A stretch of DNA of 64,000 bases. Origin: Procambarus clarkii. Lineage: Eukaryota > Arthropoda > Malacostraca > Decapoda > Cambaridae. Each line of letters starts with the position of its first letter. The stretch's first letter is position 1. The stretch is taken from the NCBI RefSeq assembly GCF_040958095.1, contig NC_091230.1:14443038-14507037 (forward strand), written 5' to 3'. Both the position numbers and the translations under genes were made by a program. The notes under the pieces are model-generated. The model saw only the letters and a program-made list of their open reading frames with translations, was not told the DNA's origin and did not search any database. This document shows positions 52,937-63,150 of the stretch, one piece after another.

Positions 52937-53899
52937 TCAATGGTAGAGTTCAGAAGTGTGGATGACCTGCTCCTTGTCCCAGGGATTGGCCGAAGTCTTA
53001 TAGAACAAAATCGCGGATTACTAGTATGTAGCATTCCGGGTGGAGCTCCAGTAACCAGACACTCTGCTCCACGACGCAGTCTGAGGCGTACATCTCACGA
53101 CCATCGACAACGGGGAGAGTGTGTTAAGTCGGAAGAAAGTTCCCATGAGGTGCAGGGTGATAACACAAACTGTGCCTCTAGTCAAGCTGTGAAACCAACC
53201 CGGATAAACCTTAGGGACCTTAATCTATCTGCCACTTTAGATCAGTTTCGTGCTGCAGAGCACACCAGTGCTACACGTTGTGTTCAGTGTAAAAATGACT
53301 TACGACCTAAAGAGGAACTTAGAAAAGAATACGATGAAGAAAGGCGGGAAGGTGAAAATGATAAGAGAGAAGTTGCACTCAGTATCTCGGGAGACACTAG
53401 TGACTGTTGTGAATGTTGCCTTGAAGATGAAGAAGAAGAAGAGAAGGAAGAAGATGATGGAGAAGTTAGTGTAGATGTTGTACCAGTAATTCAGAACAAT
53501 GATGGGGAGAGGAATGGTGATATTGTTGAGGACATAATGAACAGTGATGACCTTGTGAACACTGCACCTGAAGTGAAGGTCAGTACTAGTGATGTTTATC
53601 ATAGTGGTGGTGGCAGAAGTGAACATAGCTGTAATGGGGGAATTGTGGGAGGTTTAGGGACAGACACACCACACGAAGATGCCCCTCCAGATTTACCTCT
53701 AGACATTCAGGTTCTGTCATCCCATCAATTGACGGATGGGGATGACTCATCTGAGGAGGAGGTCGATGGAGGTGGTGATGAGGAGGAAGAGGAAGATGAT
53801 GAAGAAGAGGGACATATGGAGGAAGACAGTGTGGAATATGATAGTGACGACTGCATGACGGTAGATCCTCCCACGTCTCCATATACTGACAAAAAGCAG
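52937..53899 (+). CDS. Helix-hairpin-helix protein, long second exon
   Basis: 963 bases, 321 codons, from GGTTCCTCCAG to CAGGTAAGTG, phase 0 at both ends. Counting from the first residue of exon 50859, residues 40-69 (SMVEFRSVDDLLLVPGIGRS ...) complete the first motif and form a second hairpin (VPGIGRS). Residues about 84-99 are basic (PRRSLRRTSHDHRQRG). Residues about 154-160 have CVQC and 196-200 CCECC, a possible but unproven metal site. Long Glu/Asp runs follow at about 201-213, 309-330 and 331-345. The exon ends PTSPYTDKKQ. Most of it is predicted to be disordered. Function inferred: DNA-associated nuclear protein. No catalytic domain is visible in the window. Frames beyond 53899 are intron read-through. 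Confidence 0.88.
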
Positions 53900-54129
53900 G
53901 TAAGTGATGTAGCTGAATACATTCCTGTATTAGTGTTTATATTGAACAATAATCTTATTCTTGGTCAGGTTAAATAACCAAACTTGCTTAACAAATATTG
54001 TCATGTTAAATTGTTATTAGCATCCTTATCATATTGGATTGTCATTAATAGCCTTGACACATTAGATGCCATTTCACACTTCACAATAGAAATATTAATA
54101 TTAATTAATAATATATTAATATTAATATA

Positions 54130-54155
54130 TACAGGTAATTAATTAATTACCTGTA
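54130..54155. repeat. 26-bp perfect palindrome
   Basis: TACAGGTAATTAA is followed by its exact reverse complement TTAATTACCTGTA with no spacer. It is embedded in (TTAATA)-rich sequence and followed by a small GTGATG/CATCAC hairpin. It could be joined termini of an excised or nested element. Confidence 0.9.
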
Positions 54156-54219
54156 CGTGATGTTGGGTTATGCCCATCACCAGATAGTTGGCAACTACGT
54201 GTAAACAAAATTGTATTGA

Positions 54220-54445
54220 CAAACAGTATCGTGTTTATTTAACAAGTCCTGTGAGTAAACGTTTCTGACGGGACCCCTGTTGGCTCCTTGAAGTTATCAC
54301 ACTGACTAAGTGCCATACTACTAGGTGTCATAAGTCGGGGTATTCTATTGGCCTACTGGGAACCATGAGCCAGAACCTGGTCCCCTCTAGAGAGGCACAG
54401 TGAGCGATGGCCTATGAACACTTTACATATAAAGTTTATCATCAT
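54220..54445 (+). repeat. Leader module of the A-poor repeat, copy 1
   Basis: GGGACCCCTGTTGGCTCCTTG ... CTACTGGGAACCATGAGCCAG ... AACCTGGTCCCCTC ... AGAGAGGCACAGTGAGCGATG ... CCTATGAACA has the same order of blocks as 56860-57060 (GAGCCCCGTCGGCTCCCC ... GACCACAGCCAGAACCTGG ... CAGAGAGGTAAGGGGAGC ... TGTCCTATAGAAAC). Substantially diverged. It may be a terminal or promoter part of an interspersed retroelement-like repeat; the family is not determined. Confidence 0.55.
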
Positions 54446-54567
54446 TTCATCTTTGTCATCTCCAAGGAACAGTACCCAGAAAGATAGGCGATTTAAAAAA
54501 TTACTACTGCATGGTTAAAAACGAGATTACAGCACAAAAATTGCAAAAATTTCCTCAACAACTTTTT

Positions 54568-54844
54568 AATTTAATTTATTTATTTATATTATTTACAAGA
54601 GTTTTTACAATCTTGTACAGCCAATAGAATGCGTAGCATTTCGGGAAAGTCCTTAATCCTATGTTACCCAGAATAAGACCTCACCAAATCGTTAACAACC
54701 AGGCACCCATTTTACTGTATGGTAAACAGAGGCTACAGTTAAGGATTGACGTCCAGTAAATCCTTCCCGCCCAGGATACGAACCCAGGACAAAGTGCTCG
54801 CGAAACGCCAGGCGAGTGTCTTAACCACTACACCACGGGGACTG
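54568..54844 (-). mobile_element. tRNA-derived SINE family 2, complete
   Basis: Reading the minus strand: GTCCCCGTGGTGTAGTGGTT and AAGACACTCGCC form the tRNA-like 5' half, GGGTTCGTATCCTGGGCGGG the B box and stem. The body GTAGCCTCTGTTTACCATAC ... GGGTGCCTGGTTGTTAACGA ... GGATTAAGGACTTTCCCGAA ... CAAGATTGTAAAAACTCTTG follows, then a (AAAT)n tail. It is the only head-to-tail copy of this family in the window and lies in intron 2. Confidence 0.92.
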
Positions 54845-54879
54845 CTGAAAGATAACAATGATAACAAACTACCAAAATT

Positions 54880-55690
54880 TTATGAAACCTAGCCTCCGCT
54901 AGTTTGCCCCAACTTTCCTGCTCACAAGTCGAGTCTGGCCCTGGGGCTGGGCTTAGGGAGTCGCTATGGCTCCAGTCTCCTGTTTTCAAATGGTGTTTTG
55001 CATTTGAAGCTGTTCTCTTACCTGTGTGTTGTGGGCGAGTCAGGAGTTTAGTGTACTGGAGCTGCATGTGCTCAGGGTTTGCTTCCCTGTGCGCTCTTTA
55101 AGTAATACATTTGCTCGGTCAGGGTTTTCTTCCCTGAGTCATTCAGGAAACATTCCCATAAATGGGGCTTCCTTGCTTGAGGTGGTCTTTGCCCTTTCAG
55201 GTAAGCCAGTGGTCTGTGATTGACTGTCCTTCCTCTGGTCAGGAGTGTTTTTTGGTTGGTGGGGCTCACTGTGGTCTGCATGGCCAGTTATTTTGTTAAC
55301 ACAAGGCATGCTGGCAAGGCACAAGGCAAAGCAAGGCATCTCCCAGGCTGCTTGTTCGCCACAAGTTTGTCTCGGGGGTGGCTTTGCTTCCTTGGTTTCA
55401 TTGGTGTTTAGCCTGTTTCTTTGTGGGGGGTTCTGCCTTTCCCTTATTAGGCTTGCCTTGGGTGTATGCTGGTGAACCCCTTTGCTGCCTTTCAGCTTTT
55501 CCTTTAGCTTCAGGTAGCTTGGTTGCCTGCTTCAATGGTGTTTACTGGTGAAACAGACGTCAGTGCCAATGGCCTGCAGTGTAGGAACCCTGCGGGCCCC
55601 TGGAAAACCCCTGCGGGTTTGGTTGTACTGTGAATACCTCTTCTGAACCCACTCTCGCTTTGTGCAAATTTAAGGGTTATTCGTTGCCTG
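54880..55690 (+). mobile_element. A-poor interspersed repeat, copy A (fossil, unclassified)
   Basis: T/G/C-rich on the + strand with few A. Blocks such as GAGCTGCATGTGCTCAGGGT, TTTCTTTGTGGGGGGTTCTG and CCTTGGGTGTATGCTGGTGAA align in order with 57410-57430, 57705-57735 and 57765-57790 in copy B. It appears partial and considerably diverged, so probably old. The class is unknown; an LTR- or DIRS-type retroelement is one possibility. Confidence 0.5.
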
Positions 55691-55889
55691 TGTTTACCTG
55701 TTTATCCCTTTAGAGAATTCTATTGTGAACAATTTGATAACAAAAGGAACGATATAGCACGAAAATTGAGGTGGGAAAAGTGAAATGAGTGCATCCGCAC
55801 TAAACATTTTAGTGCAGTGCGCGCTCATGGGAAACACTTGGTTGACTTGACCTTGGGGTGTTCTGGGGGTTGCGCACCGGGCTGGGCAG

Positions 55890-56095
55890 TGTTAAAAGAG
55901 AACTTGACAAACATCTCCAAAGGATACCTGATCACCATTGGTCATGATTTACATCAGATTGTGATAAGTTGCACCTAATAGCCTGATCTACCAGACCACT
56001 AACCAGGAAGCCTGGTCAGAGACCTGGCCATGGGGACATTGATCCCCAGGAACCAGCACAAGGTAAACACAAGGTAAAGGTAAGCAGCTGTGCGT
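55890..56095 (+). mobile_element. Decayed CR1-like LINE 3' end
   Basis: AAAAGAGAACTTGACAAACA and CCAAAGGATACCTGATCA give the KRELDKHLQRIPDQ-type terminus, then GGAAGCCTGGTCAGAGACCT ... GGGGACATTGATCCCCAGGA and ACACAAGGTAA repeats form an old version of the shared LINE/SINE tail. Confidence 0.75.
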
Positions 56096-56473
56096 AGGTC
56101 TCCTCCAGCTGTCATACTACCAGTGACGATATGATCTTGGCCAGAAAAAAAGTTATGTTCTAAATTCCTTAGGCACTGAACTGTGGCATGGTTCCTCTGA
56201 TAAAATGGGTATAATTGTGCTGTTCATGTCATCCCCTAAAACGTGTATATTACAGATCATTCAGGCAAAATCTGTTGCAATCTTTAGTATTATTAATTCA
56301 TTTTATCCCTTTTCAGGATAGAATTCTGTTCTATCTCTGAATGCAATTAACCATTGGATGTACTTTCTGGTAATCTAAAAGAATCTAATTGACTCTTAAT
56401 GATTTTCTTATGTATCATATTATGTGACATTGTGTACAATACTGTATGTTTATTCTTATATTTTTCATTACAG

Positions 56474-56553
56474 ATTAAAAGAAAATCTGAAGTTTGCTCT
56501 GATTCTAAAGGAGTCTGTCCTGTGAAAAAATCTTGCAAGGCTGTGGAACACAG
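56474..56553 (+). CDS. Helix-hairpin-helix protein, third exon
   Basis: 80 bases between TTTTCATTACAG and GTAAGG; enters in phase 0 and leaves with two bases of the next codon. It encodes IKRKSEVCSDSKGVCPVKKS and CKAVEH. KRK and VKKS are spaced like a bipartite nuclear localisation signal just after the acidic region, consistent with a nuclear protein. The next exon is not identified; one candidate at 62452-62541 was rejected because it lies in a repeat. The assignment to this gene rests on phase, strand and splice quality. Confidence 0.65.
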
Positions 56554-56619
56554 GTAAGGAAATTACACAAAATTCTGACATAGACGAGTCGTATTAAGGA
56601 AGTGGTCAGGGTGAATACT

Positions 56620-57135
56620 GTTTGGTAGTTTTTAACCAATATAGTGTCGAGATAGACAAAGGTATCTTCCCAGTGCCACTTTTTTGGTCGAATGCTATAA
56701 ACAAACAGTTGTCCTCAAAGGGGAACCCCTTGTGGTTCCCTCAAGCTACTATCACTGATGGTGTTCCATTTACTAAGACACATCAGCTGCAGAGTTCTAT
56801 AGGGCTACCATGGACCAGCGCCAGAACCTGGCCCACCTCACAGAGGCTTTGGGAGTGGTGACATGTATTTTCTGGGGGGAGCCCCGTCGGCTCCCCGGAG
56901 CTTTACCGGCTGATATGCTAATGTCAGACTTTGGCATCAGTCATGTGTATGGAGTTCTAGGGCCTACCGGGGACCACAGCCAGAACCTGGCCCCCTCAGA
57001 GAGGTAAGGGGAGCAATGTCCTATAGAAACCCCCGTGTGGTAGGAATCATTCTATGTCTGCCATCGACCGGGTCAAGCATCCAGAAAGGTAAGCATTCCA
57101 AAACAAACCCCTATTCTGGTGAAAATTGCTACCTA
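56620..57135 (+). repeat. Leader module of the A-poor repeat, copies 2 and 3 in tandem
   Basis: Two consecutive versions: 56620-56840 (AACCCCTTGTGGTTCCCTCA ... GGACCAGCGCCAGAACCTGG) and 56860-57135 (GAGCCCCGTCGGCTCCCCGG ... GGACCACAGCCAGAACCTGG ... GGTCAAGCATCCAGAAAGGT). Each has an inverted GAGCC/GGCTC or GAACC/GGTTC hairpin near its start. They immediately precede A-poor copy B. Confidence 0.55.
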
Positions 57136-57182
57136 AAGCCGAACTAGTGGATAGAACTCTTCAACAGAAAACAAGGAAACTA

Positions 57183-57200
57183 GTATGACGTCATACGTCA
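57183..57200. promoter_or_regulatory. Palindromic CRE-like site
   Basis: GTATGACGTCATAC is a 14-bp perfect palindrome containing the full CRE TGACGTCA, followed by a half site (CGTCA). It sits between the leader modules and A-poor copy B, where a promoter of the repeat could lie. Function is inference. Confidence 0.35.
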
Positions 57201-58977
57201 CCATGCCGCTGTCTGTGCAGCTCCCCCCCCCCCCTCCCCAGGAGGGGGAAGGGGGAGCCCCAGACCTCCCACGCCGGCTATCCACCCATCAGTTCTTCGG
57301 CTGATGCTATAGGCACCGGTTATGTGCTCCGGCTCCAGTGGTTGTTTCAGCACTGTACCTAGCGTGTGGTGTCTGTTTTCTAGGTGGTGCGTGAGCCGGG
57401 AGTGATTCTCCAGTACTCGGGCTGCATGCGCCTAGGGTTCCCTTCCCTAGGTGCCCTGTAAGTACTGCCCTTGGGGCTTGGGGCAGCCTTCCACAAGTTC
57501 CTTGGGTCCCGCCCCTGCTTGGCCGTTTACTACTTGGTTTTCGGCTGCTCTTTGTGTGCTCGGGTGTTCTGTCTCCCTTGTTCGCCTTAGAGTAAGGGGC
57601 AGTTTTTGCACTGGTGGGGCGCAGGGTACTGTGCAGCTTGTCTTTACCAATCATAGCGGCCGGCTCTGTTCCGCTTGGGTACGCTGTCCTCTTGCGGGGT
57701 TTTCTTTTTCTTTTTGTTTATCTACCTGGTGGGGGGTCTGCCTTCGTTCTTGCCCCTTGTGTCCCTTGTGTTCTGAGTATTTTCTGGTGGTACCCCCTGC
57801 TAGGTCCCTGTGAGTGTACACGTCCCGGGGGTTCAGCTCTTAGAAAGTTGTTTGGTAGCTTTGGGTGCCGGTTAGCAGTACCCTGCCTGGGATTACCTGA
57901 GCGCGAGTCCTCTTATAGTAAACGCTCGAGACCCTGGGAAACCCCTGGGGGCGTGCGGGTCCGATGGATGTGACCCCAGAGTCCCCCCTCGCTTCCAGCG
58001 AGTTTGAGGGTTGCTCTCACCCTTTGTCTCTGGGTGACTCTGTTTTGCCTCCGTCTGCTGCCTGTGGGGTCGGTGACACCTTCGACTCGGAGTCCTGCGA
58101 GTTTGGTTGCTCGTTGTGGCTCGGTTACCCAGTTGTGCTGACAAAGCGGGTGCGGGCAGCAGGGGCGTTGCACTTGAGCCTTGGTGGTGGTAACGTTCTC
58201 GTGGTTTCCTCCCCGGGAGCCCCAGGGCTGCCCCGTTGTAGTTCGTTTTGGGACTTGGGGGTGTTGGTTGCATCAGTTCCATCCACGCCCCCTTATCTTT
58301 CCTCTGGATCACACTTCCTGCCTACATCCGGTTCCTTACTGTCTGTAGGTTCGGGGCGGGGTTTTTGATGGTGTTGAGACTCGGGCAGTCTCGGGGAATT
58401 CCCCTTCCGGGGTAGTGACGGGGGCATTTGAGCCTGTTCCTCCAGCCGTGTTGTATGAGTCTGCCAGTGGGCTCCCTTCCTTAGTGTTTTTCACGACTGC
58501 CCCGGTTTTCTGGTACGGCCGGGGCTTTGGGGGAACGACTCGGCCCCGGGGCCTGTCGTGTAGGTTCCCGGGGCTGGGGAGGGGCTGACTTGGGGGGCCA
58601 TGGCCCCGTTGGACCCCGTGGGGGTTTTTATCCCCCTCTAGGCGGGGCTTGTGGTTACACGGAGTGGGGTCTTTCCTCCCCACTCGCCGTACGTGCTGTT
58701 GGGCTCTGGCCCCTCCCCGGGCTCGATTCCTTGGCCTTTGAGTCGGTTGGTTTTGTCCTGTGGGTGGATGTTTCCTCCCACCCTTTTTTGGGACGGTGTT
58801 TTCGTCATGTTTCCCCGTTCGATGGGGTTCTACGTGACTTCTGATCTCGGGTGCGCCTGCGCCTTCGTGTGCATTCGGGACTAGTGTTGGCTTCTGTGTT
58901 CTCGAGGGTTTGGGAAGGTTTTTCGCTACTTCCCGCATTATTGGAACGTCTGTCAGCTCCTCATCCTTGTCGCCGTT

Positions 58978-59150
58978 TTGGGCTACTTGTGTAGCCCTGT
59001 TGGGCTACTTGTGTAGCCCTGTTGGGCTACTTGTCGCCCTGTTGGGCTACTTGTCGCCCTGTTGGGCTACTTGTCGCCCTGTTGGGCTACTTGTCGCCCT
59101 GTTGGGCTACTTGTCACCCTGTTGGGTTACTTGTCGCCCGGTTGGGTTCC
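58978..59150. repeat. 20-bp tandem repeat, ~8 copies
   Basis: GTTGGGCTACTTGTCGCCCT repeats with a 20-base period; the first two copies read TGTGTAGCCC instead of TGTCGCCC. It lies inside the A-poor repeat. Confidence 0.93.
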
Positions 59151-59814
59151 TTTTTGGGCTCTTTGCTTCTTTGGCCAGTTTTATTGTTCCTGCTTCCTCT
59201 TTTGGCTACTTTTCTCGTGCAGTAGTCCTGGTTGGCGCCTTCCCGCAGAGAGGGTGTGCGGTTCGGCCAGCGTGTTATGCGCATGCGCCGTGGAGTTTGT
59301 TTTGGTCTGGGCGGTGTTTCAGTGCTGGTGTTTTGCGCCCTTTTTGCTACAGTGCTTCGCCTCTCGTTCTTCTCCCTGGCTGCGGTATGTGCCCCTTCGC
59401 TCCGGTGGTGTCCTGGTTCCCAGTTGTGGGGAGGACACCGCGGTTTTCCCTGTGTCATGGGTGTGGACCGCCTCCTTCGCCTCTCCCTGCTCTCCTGCGG
59501 GTCCGGCAGGGTCCGGCTCTGGCGTCTTCACCTGGCGGTGCTCCCAGGTTCTTCTGGGCACGGTTGAGTCGTGTCAAGTTCGTGCCACCGTTCGCCAGGT
59601 GAGTTTCTGCGGTCTGGCGTCTTTTGGCCGGGCGCTGGATGCGGAGTTGTTTATATACCTGTCTTTATTTAGGTATATTTTTGTACGGCTGAGACCGTTC
59701 GCACACCAGTGACTGTCCCTTTTTCAACCCTTCCTGTCCCCCTCATGTGCATGTCCAACCCATGCTGGAGTCATTCAGGGGACCCACCTTTTTTAATGTT
59801 GTGAGGTGGGGGTT

Positions 59815-59900
59815 GTAGGGTTGGTTCTGTACTCGCCTGGTAAGGCTCCTGGCTGTGCTTGCAGGGTTTGAGCTCTGGCTCTTGGGTCCCGCCTATCTGG
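59815..59900 (-). mobile_element. CR1-like LINE terminal fragment
   Basis: CCTGGCTGTGCTTGCAGGGT, TTGAGCTCTGGCTCTTGGGT and CCCGCC resemble the antisense of the CR1-like 3' terminus seen at 37135-37200, here within the A-poor region. Confidence 0.5.
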
Positions 59901-61375
59901 TAGAACTTGCGGGATAGTACCAGTGGAGTGCAGTGGTGCTATTGGCACATTTGGGGAACACTGTATTACCATCAGAGGTCTGTGCTTGTTACACGACCTA
60001 CTTGCGAGCATAAGCCTTCTTGCTGGTTCGTCCGTGGACTTCCAGGGCACACTAGCCTGTTTTCGTGTAGCAGTTCCGGCCCATCCTGGTTGTGGGGGTA
60101 TGTGGGCCAGCGGACTGCTCCTACCAGCTGCCTGGTGGGCCACCCTCTGGCCGGGCTTGAGGTGTAAAAGAGCTCCCAGTACCTCATCCAGCAGGTATCG
60201 AGCGGGGTTTCTTCGCCGTCGGTTGCCTGGTGCAGGTTTCTGGGCCTGCGGGGTTTTGTCATGTCTCCGTTGGCCCTGTCTGGGGTCTGCCTGCTCCGTT
60301 CTCTGCCTTTGCAGAATGGAGTTGCTATTTACATGTTGCATGTTGCAGTGGTGCCTGGTGCTGCTGCTGCATGTGTGCATTGGTACCGTGTTTCATGGTG
60401 GCGTGTCCTTGTTCCTGTGTCCGGTTGTGGTGTGGCACTTTGCTGCTGTTTTGTGCCTGGGGATTGCGTGGGGGTTTTTCTGTCCCTGCCTGATTGTCCA
60501 CCCCTGGGGCCGGATTCAGGAAGGTACTTACAAAGGTTTTTCCTCTTAGCTAAGAACGTTTTCCCTCTTAGCGCCTTCGTGGCGGCTACGTCCGTATTCA
60601 AAGAGCTACCCTAAGTGGAAAAACCTTCGTAAGTTCATTCCGGGATTTAAGTGTGGTTTCGACCACTCGTAGCTTTACGTAAACTGGATATAAGTCATTT
60701 TTTCTCTACTACATAACACTGGGATCGATTTATGATATTGGAACATGACCAAAATATTATAGCTGGCGAATCTAGTGAAGAGGAGTCCTTCATGTTAGTT
60801 ATATATGCATTCTCTGCTTGAAACTTGAAGTAAATATGTGTTTGATGATAGTAGAATTAGTTTTATAATAGCAAGATATTATACCAGTAGTTATTAAGTA
60901 AATAAACACTGGTGAACATGAAATATGAGAGAAGGTGATGAGCCCTGCCTGATGGGATCATTTACTATCACCAAATGCCCCTGTTCACCTAGTAGTAAGG
61001 GTGTACCTTAGCTATACATACCCATTTCTAATTTATTTAGTTTGGTTTTATTTTGAAATTAAATCTGGGTGAGACATAAAATAAAAATATGCTGCACAAA
61101 TGATGTTAGGTAAGGAGAAGGGTAAAAATGTGACAAACTTTATTCATTGAATACTTAAAGCTATAATTATGACTATAGATTATTAAAAAAGAGAGAGGGA
61201 AGTAGGGGTCCAAGACCTCTTCCTGTTATACAATTTGGGTGTGGAACAAGTAATTATCAAAAGAAGGCACCATGCCGGGAAGGCTATGTAGCAGTAAGGC
61301 AGTGAGGTGAGGCAGCTACTTATTTGAGAAATGCTTATTTTATTTACCTTATAAGCTGAGGCAACTTATTTTATT

Positions 61376-61912
61376 TGAGGAATACTCAGCTGATTCCTCT
61401 ACATTTAGCATGGAACAAATTTGTGTCCAAGACCTCTTCCTGTTACTCAATTTGGCTGTGTGTAACCAAACTAGAAGTGCTCTACAAATCAAGGGACCCA
61501 GAATGTGGAATGACTTCCCGAATCATGTCAAAGGCTGTACCTCTCTCAACCAGTTTAAGAGTTAAACCAAGTACTGCCTAATTAACTCCATGTAACCTAA
61601 CTTACCTCCTAAATGTCAACCCATGTCTTGCTATTTTTTAAAGAACGCTGTTCACCAACATGTGCAATTGCTGATTTATGCTATGTTAACCCCCCTTTTT
61701 GTATTTTTTATTCCTTCTTTCAACACAATTTATACCTAATCCCGATTACTATTAAGTTTTAGTCTGTGTTTTTCCCCCCACACCTTGCCCGAAATGCTAT
61801 GAGTATTAGTGGCTTTAGGTATTGTATGTACTAGCTCTGTCTATAAATCCAACATTATGTTTGTAAATCAACTGTATGTACTTTTCCTGAATTAAATGTA
61901 TTTATTATTTAT
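61376..61912 (+). mobile_element. LINE 3' end, unexpanded counterpart of the 36-bp array
   Basis: The + strand reads SALQIKGPRMWNDFPNHVKG and CTSLNQFKS, the terminal block of a LINE protein, then a 3' UTR with CCCGAAATGCTATGAGTATT and GTGGCTTTAGGTATTGTATG, TACTAGCTCTGTCTATAAAT and CCTGAATTAAATG. The GGCTTTAGG segment occurs once here but about 27 times at 12309-13274. Confidence 0.85.
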
Positions 61913-62329
61913 TTTTTAATCAGTAAGTATTAAAAGAAGGCACCAAGCTGGGAAGGCTATGTAGCACCATTGTGTGTAACAATAAACCAAATTTTTTTTT
62001 AACAAATAATGCACCTGTATGGTAAAACAAATCCTGTCAGCTGTAAAAATATTGATGCAGTTATTTAAATGAAAAATATAATGAAAGAAATATTACTGGT
62101 TTATTTTTATCCTATCTTTTTGTACTGTACAGTATATCCAAGGAAGTGAAAAATTGAGACATAATGCACAATTTAATGAATGATTAGCATGGATTAGCAG
62201 TTCAAAAGAAATATGACTATTACATATCAACATGAGATCTTAATGATCCATGGTCAACATGATTTAATAAGGATAATACAGTACTGAATTTGTAATAATA
62301 CAAACTATAATTTAAAATCTTTATTACTG

Positions 62330-62560
62330 ATTTTTTTTATTAAGAAGATTAGGTATACACAGCAGTGTACTACTACCTTATTCTATATGGAATATTACAC
62401 AGTGTAGATAAAAAACTAGCTATAAGTTTATCTAATACTCCCATCTCACAGGATGGTTAGACATACTGTACATGGAATCAATTTAGAAAATACCAGCCTC
62501 AATACAAAAAACAAATCAACTCTAAGCAATTTTCACAAGAGGTAAGCACTGAATCATGGA
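62330..62560 (+). mobile_element. LINE-associated repeat, copy 1
   Basis: GTATACACAGCAGTGTACTA ... AGTGTAGATAAAAAACTAGC ... CCCATCTCACAGGATGGTTA ... GTACATGGAATCA is repeated at 62632-62770 with moderate divergence and, inverted, at 43540-43640. It contains an accidental splice-like CACAG ... GAGGTAAGC pair. Confidence 0.7.
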
Positions 62561-62629
62561 AACATTATATTATAATTACTCTTACCAGTTTCTACAAGAC
62601 TCCTCTCAAACAATGTATTTTTAAATATG

Positions 62630-63150
62630 TTTAGGTATACACAGCAATGTGCTGCTTCCCTATTCTGTATAAAGGACCACACAGTGTAGATCAAAAACCA
62701 GCTACAAGCTCATCCAACATCCTCACCTCACAGGATGGCCAGTCATACATGGAATTAGGAGAGAACAAAATACTTAATGCTGATCTATTAGCCTCCACTG
62801 GCAAAATCTGGGTGCAGCACAAGAATATCTTCCAATATTCCTGAGTGTATGAAGTAATTACAGAGCTCAAAATACCTCATACCATTTGGTATGAAGTCAC
62901 TGATAACAGGACAATCACAGATATAGTGTTGGAGAGTATGTTCTCTCAAGTAGGACTGAAAACAGATGTTTTTTTCTACCAAGTGGGCTATAAACCCATG
63001 GAACCGCCTACCCGCTGAAGCCGTAAATGCCAAATTCCAGCTAAAAAAATATCATTAAGACAATTGGCGGGCCTTTTAACAAGCCCCCGGCTTTCTGTCC
63101 TCTTCGAGGTCACTAGATAGTTAGTGGCCCTTGGGTAAATTCAGTAAATA
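62630..63150 (+). mobile_element. LINE-associated repeat, copy 2, and a LINE terminus
   Basis: The first ~140 bases repeat the 62330 element. From about 62870, CCTCATACCATTTGGTATGA ... CAAGTGGGCTATAAACCCATG ... GAACCGCCTACCCGCTGAAG ... GCCGTAAATGCC reads in one frame as NRLPAEAVNA, a LINE terminal block, followed by AATTGGCGGGCC ... GATAGTTAGTGGCCC and AATTCAGTAAAT as tail. Confidence 0.65.

Larger units (their letters stand above)
53900..56473 (+). other. Intron 2 of the helix-hairpin-helix gene
   Basis: 2,574 bases bounded by GTAAGT and CATTACAG. It holds a 26-bp palindrome, a leader-module copy, a complete family-2 SINE, the first A-poor repeat copy and a LINE tail. No further exon is recognised. 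Confidence 0.7.
57340..60507 (+). mobile_element. A-poor interspersed repeat, copy B (fossil, unclassified), left part
   Basis: More than 3 kb of strongly A-depleted, T/G/C-rich + strand. The corresponding scarcity of TAA, TAG and TGA, and of their complements, leaves long frames open on both strands (for example 58910-59602 + and 58336-58938 -). I recognise no reverse-transcriptase, protease, integrase or recombinase motif, so I assign no family. A 20-bp array lies inside, and the copy continues beyond the insertion at 60508-63574. It is diverged from copy A, so it is not recent. Several interruptions are present. Confidence 0.5.

Noticed and set aside
53900-53977. Extension of the second HhH exon to the stop at 53977
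   Set aside because: A strong GTAAGT donor at 53900 and an in-phase exon at 56474 indicate that this part is intron.
57451-60549. Long frames on both strands in the GC-rich region
   Set aside because: The + strand is A-poor, which removes stop codons on both strands; no domain was recognised in any frame.
62452-62541. Possible fourth exon of the HhH gene (CTCACAG acceptor, 90 bases open in the correct phase, GAGGTAAGC donor)
   Set aside because: The same sequence recurs at 62670-62770 and, inverted, near 43540-43640, so it is part of an interspersed repeat. The splice-like ends are probably chance; exonisation remains possible but unsupported.
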